A stretch of DNA of 5,506 nt from NCBI GenBank assembly GCA_021810575.1, contig JAJZIN010000040.1, positions 1 to 5,506 of the forward strand. Reading direction: 5' to 3'. Each line of letters opens with the position of its first letter. Position 1 is the stretch's first letter. The DNA is from Thermoplasmata archaeon (GTDB lineage Archaea; Thermoplasmatota; Thermoplasmata; Thermoplasmatales; Thermoplasmataceae). Made by a program: the position numbers and the translations under genes. This document shows, piece by piece, positions 4,956 through 5,506 of this stretch. The notes under the pieces were generated by a model. It was not told the origin of the DNA. It saw nothing but the letters and a program-made list of their open reading frames with translations, and made no database searches.

Positions 4956-5506
4956 ATGAATCATAAAATATACTTTGGAGACAGTCTGGAAATTTTAAAG
5001 AAACTGGAAGAAAATTCCGTAAACATGATTTTTGCTGACCCTCCATATGGTATGTCAAAATCAAAGGGTCTTGGGTGGGCATACAGCAGCCACGTTACCA
5101 TGCAGGAAGCATGGGACATATTTACAAAGGACCAGCTCTTTGAATTCAACATGAAGTGGATAAACGAATCACTGCGTGTCCTGAAGCCAGGAGGAAGCTT
5201 CTGGGTATGCGGATCATTCCACAATATCTACCAACTGGGTTTCATCATGCAGCATCTAGACATGAAAATTAACAACAGTATTGTATGGTTCAAGCCCAAT
5301 GCACAACCTAACATAACAACAAGAATGTTTACAGAAAGCACTGAACATTTAATATGGGGAGTGAAGAATCACTCCAGGGAGAAGTGGGTATTCAACTACG
5401 AAACAATGAAAGAACTCAACGAAGGAAAGCAGATGAGGAATATGTGGTCGATCCCCGTAACACCAAAGAGTGAAAAGTGGGCTGGAAATCATCCCACACA
5501 GAAACC
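4956..5506 (+). CDS. Beta-class DNA methyltransferase, DpnA (M2.DpnII)-like, probably N6-adenine; N-terminal part
   Basis: This is the first 183 codons of a DNA modification enzyme that transfers a methyl group from SAM to a base in a specific DNA sequence. Seen: motif IV ADPPYG at residues 27-32 (catalytic DPPY), RVLKPGGSFWVCG at 74-86, HNIYQ at 89-93, WFKPNAQPN at 111-119, TEHLIWG at 129-135, and HPTQKP ending at the window edge (from residue 179), the start of motif X. Motif IV before motif X is the beta-class order, so the SAM-binding FxGxG motif I should follow just beyond the edge. The stretch MKELNEGKQM (151-160) and the EKWAG then HPTQKP segment resemble, from memory, the DpnA/M2.DpnII group, whose members methylate GATC. 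The GATC specificity is an inference. Family members are about 260-300 residues, so about a third is missing. No restriction endonuclease is visible upstream; one may lie downstream. Confidence 0.92.
   Translation, partial: MNHKIYFGDSLEILKKLEENSVNMIFADPPYGMSKSKGLGWAYSSHVTMQEAWDIFTKDQLFEFNMKWINESLRVLKPGGSFWVCGSFHNIYQLGFIMQHLDMKINNSIVWFKPNAQPNITTRMFTESTEHLIWGVKNHSREKWVFNYETMKELNEGKQMRNMWSIPVTPKSEKWAGNHPTQK

Overview
The window looks archaeal, most likely from an acidophilic Thermoplasmatales-type lineage (Ferroplasma/Cuniculiplasma/Thermoplasma relatives). The support is indirect: moderate-to-low GC, heavy use of AGG/AGA for Arg and ATA for Ile, AT-rich TATA-like boxes about 25-35 bases before the start codons, few Shine-Dalgarno sequences, and simple T-run gene ends. 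I cannot fix the species.

Layout, left to right. (1) Positions 1-415, minus strand: the N-terminal 138 codons of an M20-family metallo-amidohydrolase, which runs off the left edge. (2) Positions 507-1436 (minus), 1569-2501 (minus) and 2888-3811 (plus): three proteins of 309, 310 and 307 residues that are paralogues of each other. I do not recognise the family. Each seems to contain three copies of a beta-beta-alpha unit beginning with a hydrophobic-Pro pair, and none has an obvious DNA-binding, membrane or catalytic motif. The second and third diverge from a 386-base intergenic region. (3) Positions 3842-4639, minus: a class I SAM-dependent methyltransferase of normal family length (265 codons), broken by one in-frame TGA at codon 143, exactly where a conserved motif should have its second glycine. 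(4) Positions 4956-5506, plus: the first 183 codons of a beta-class DNA methyltransferase of the DpnA (M2.DpnII) type, running off the right edge. The rest of a possible restriction-modification locus would lie beyond it.

The genes do not form one obvious pathway. The mix of a local paralogue expansion, a decaying methyltransferase and a restriction-type DNA methyltransferase suggests an accessory or variable region beside an ordinary peptidase gene. Most genes appear to be transcribed singly, each with its own TATA-like element. Two promoter regions carry repeats placed where regulators usually bind: paired CAGTTGTAA direct repeats just upstream of the TATA box of the 1569-2501 gene, and a cluster of TTGCA/TGCAA inverted repeats between the TATA box and start of the broken methyltransferase. 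The least explained part of the window is the three-paralogue family.
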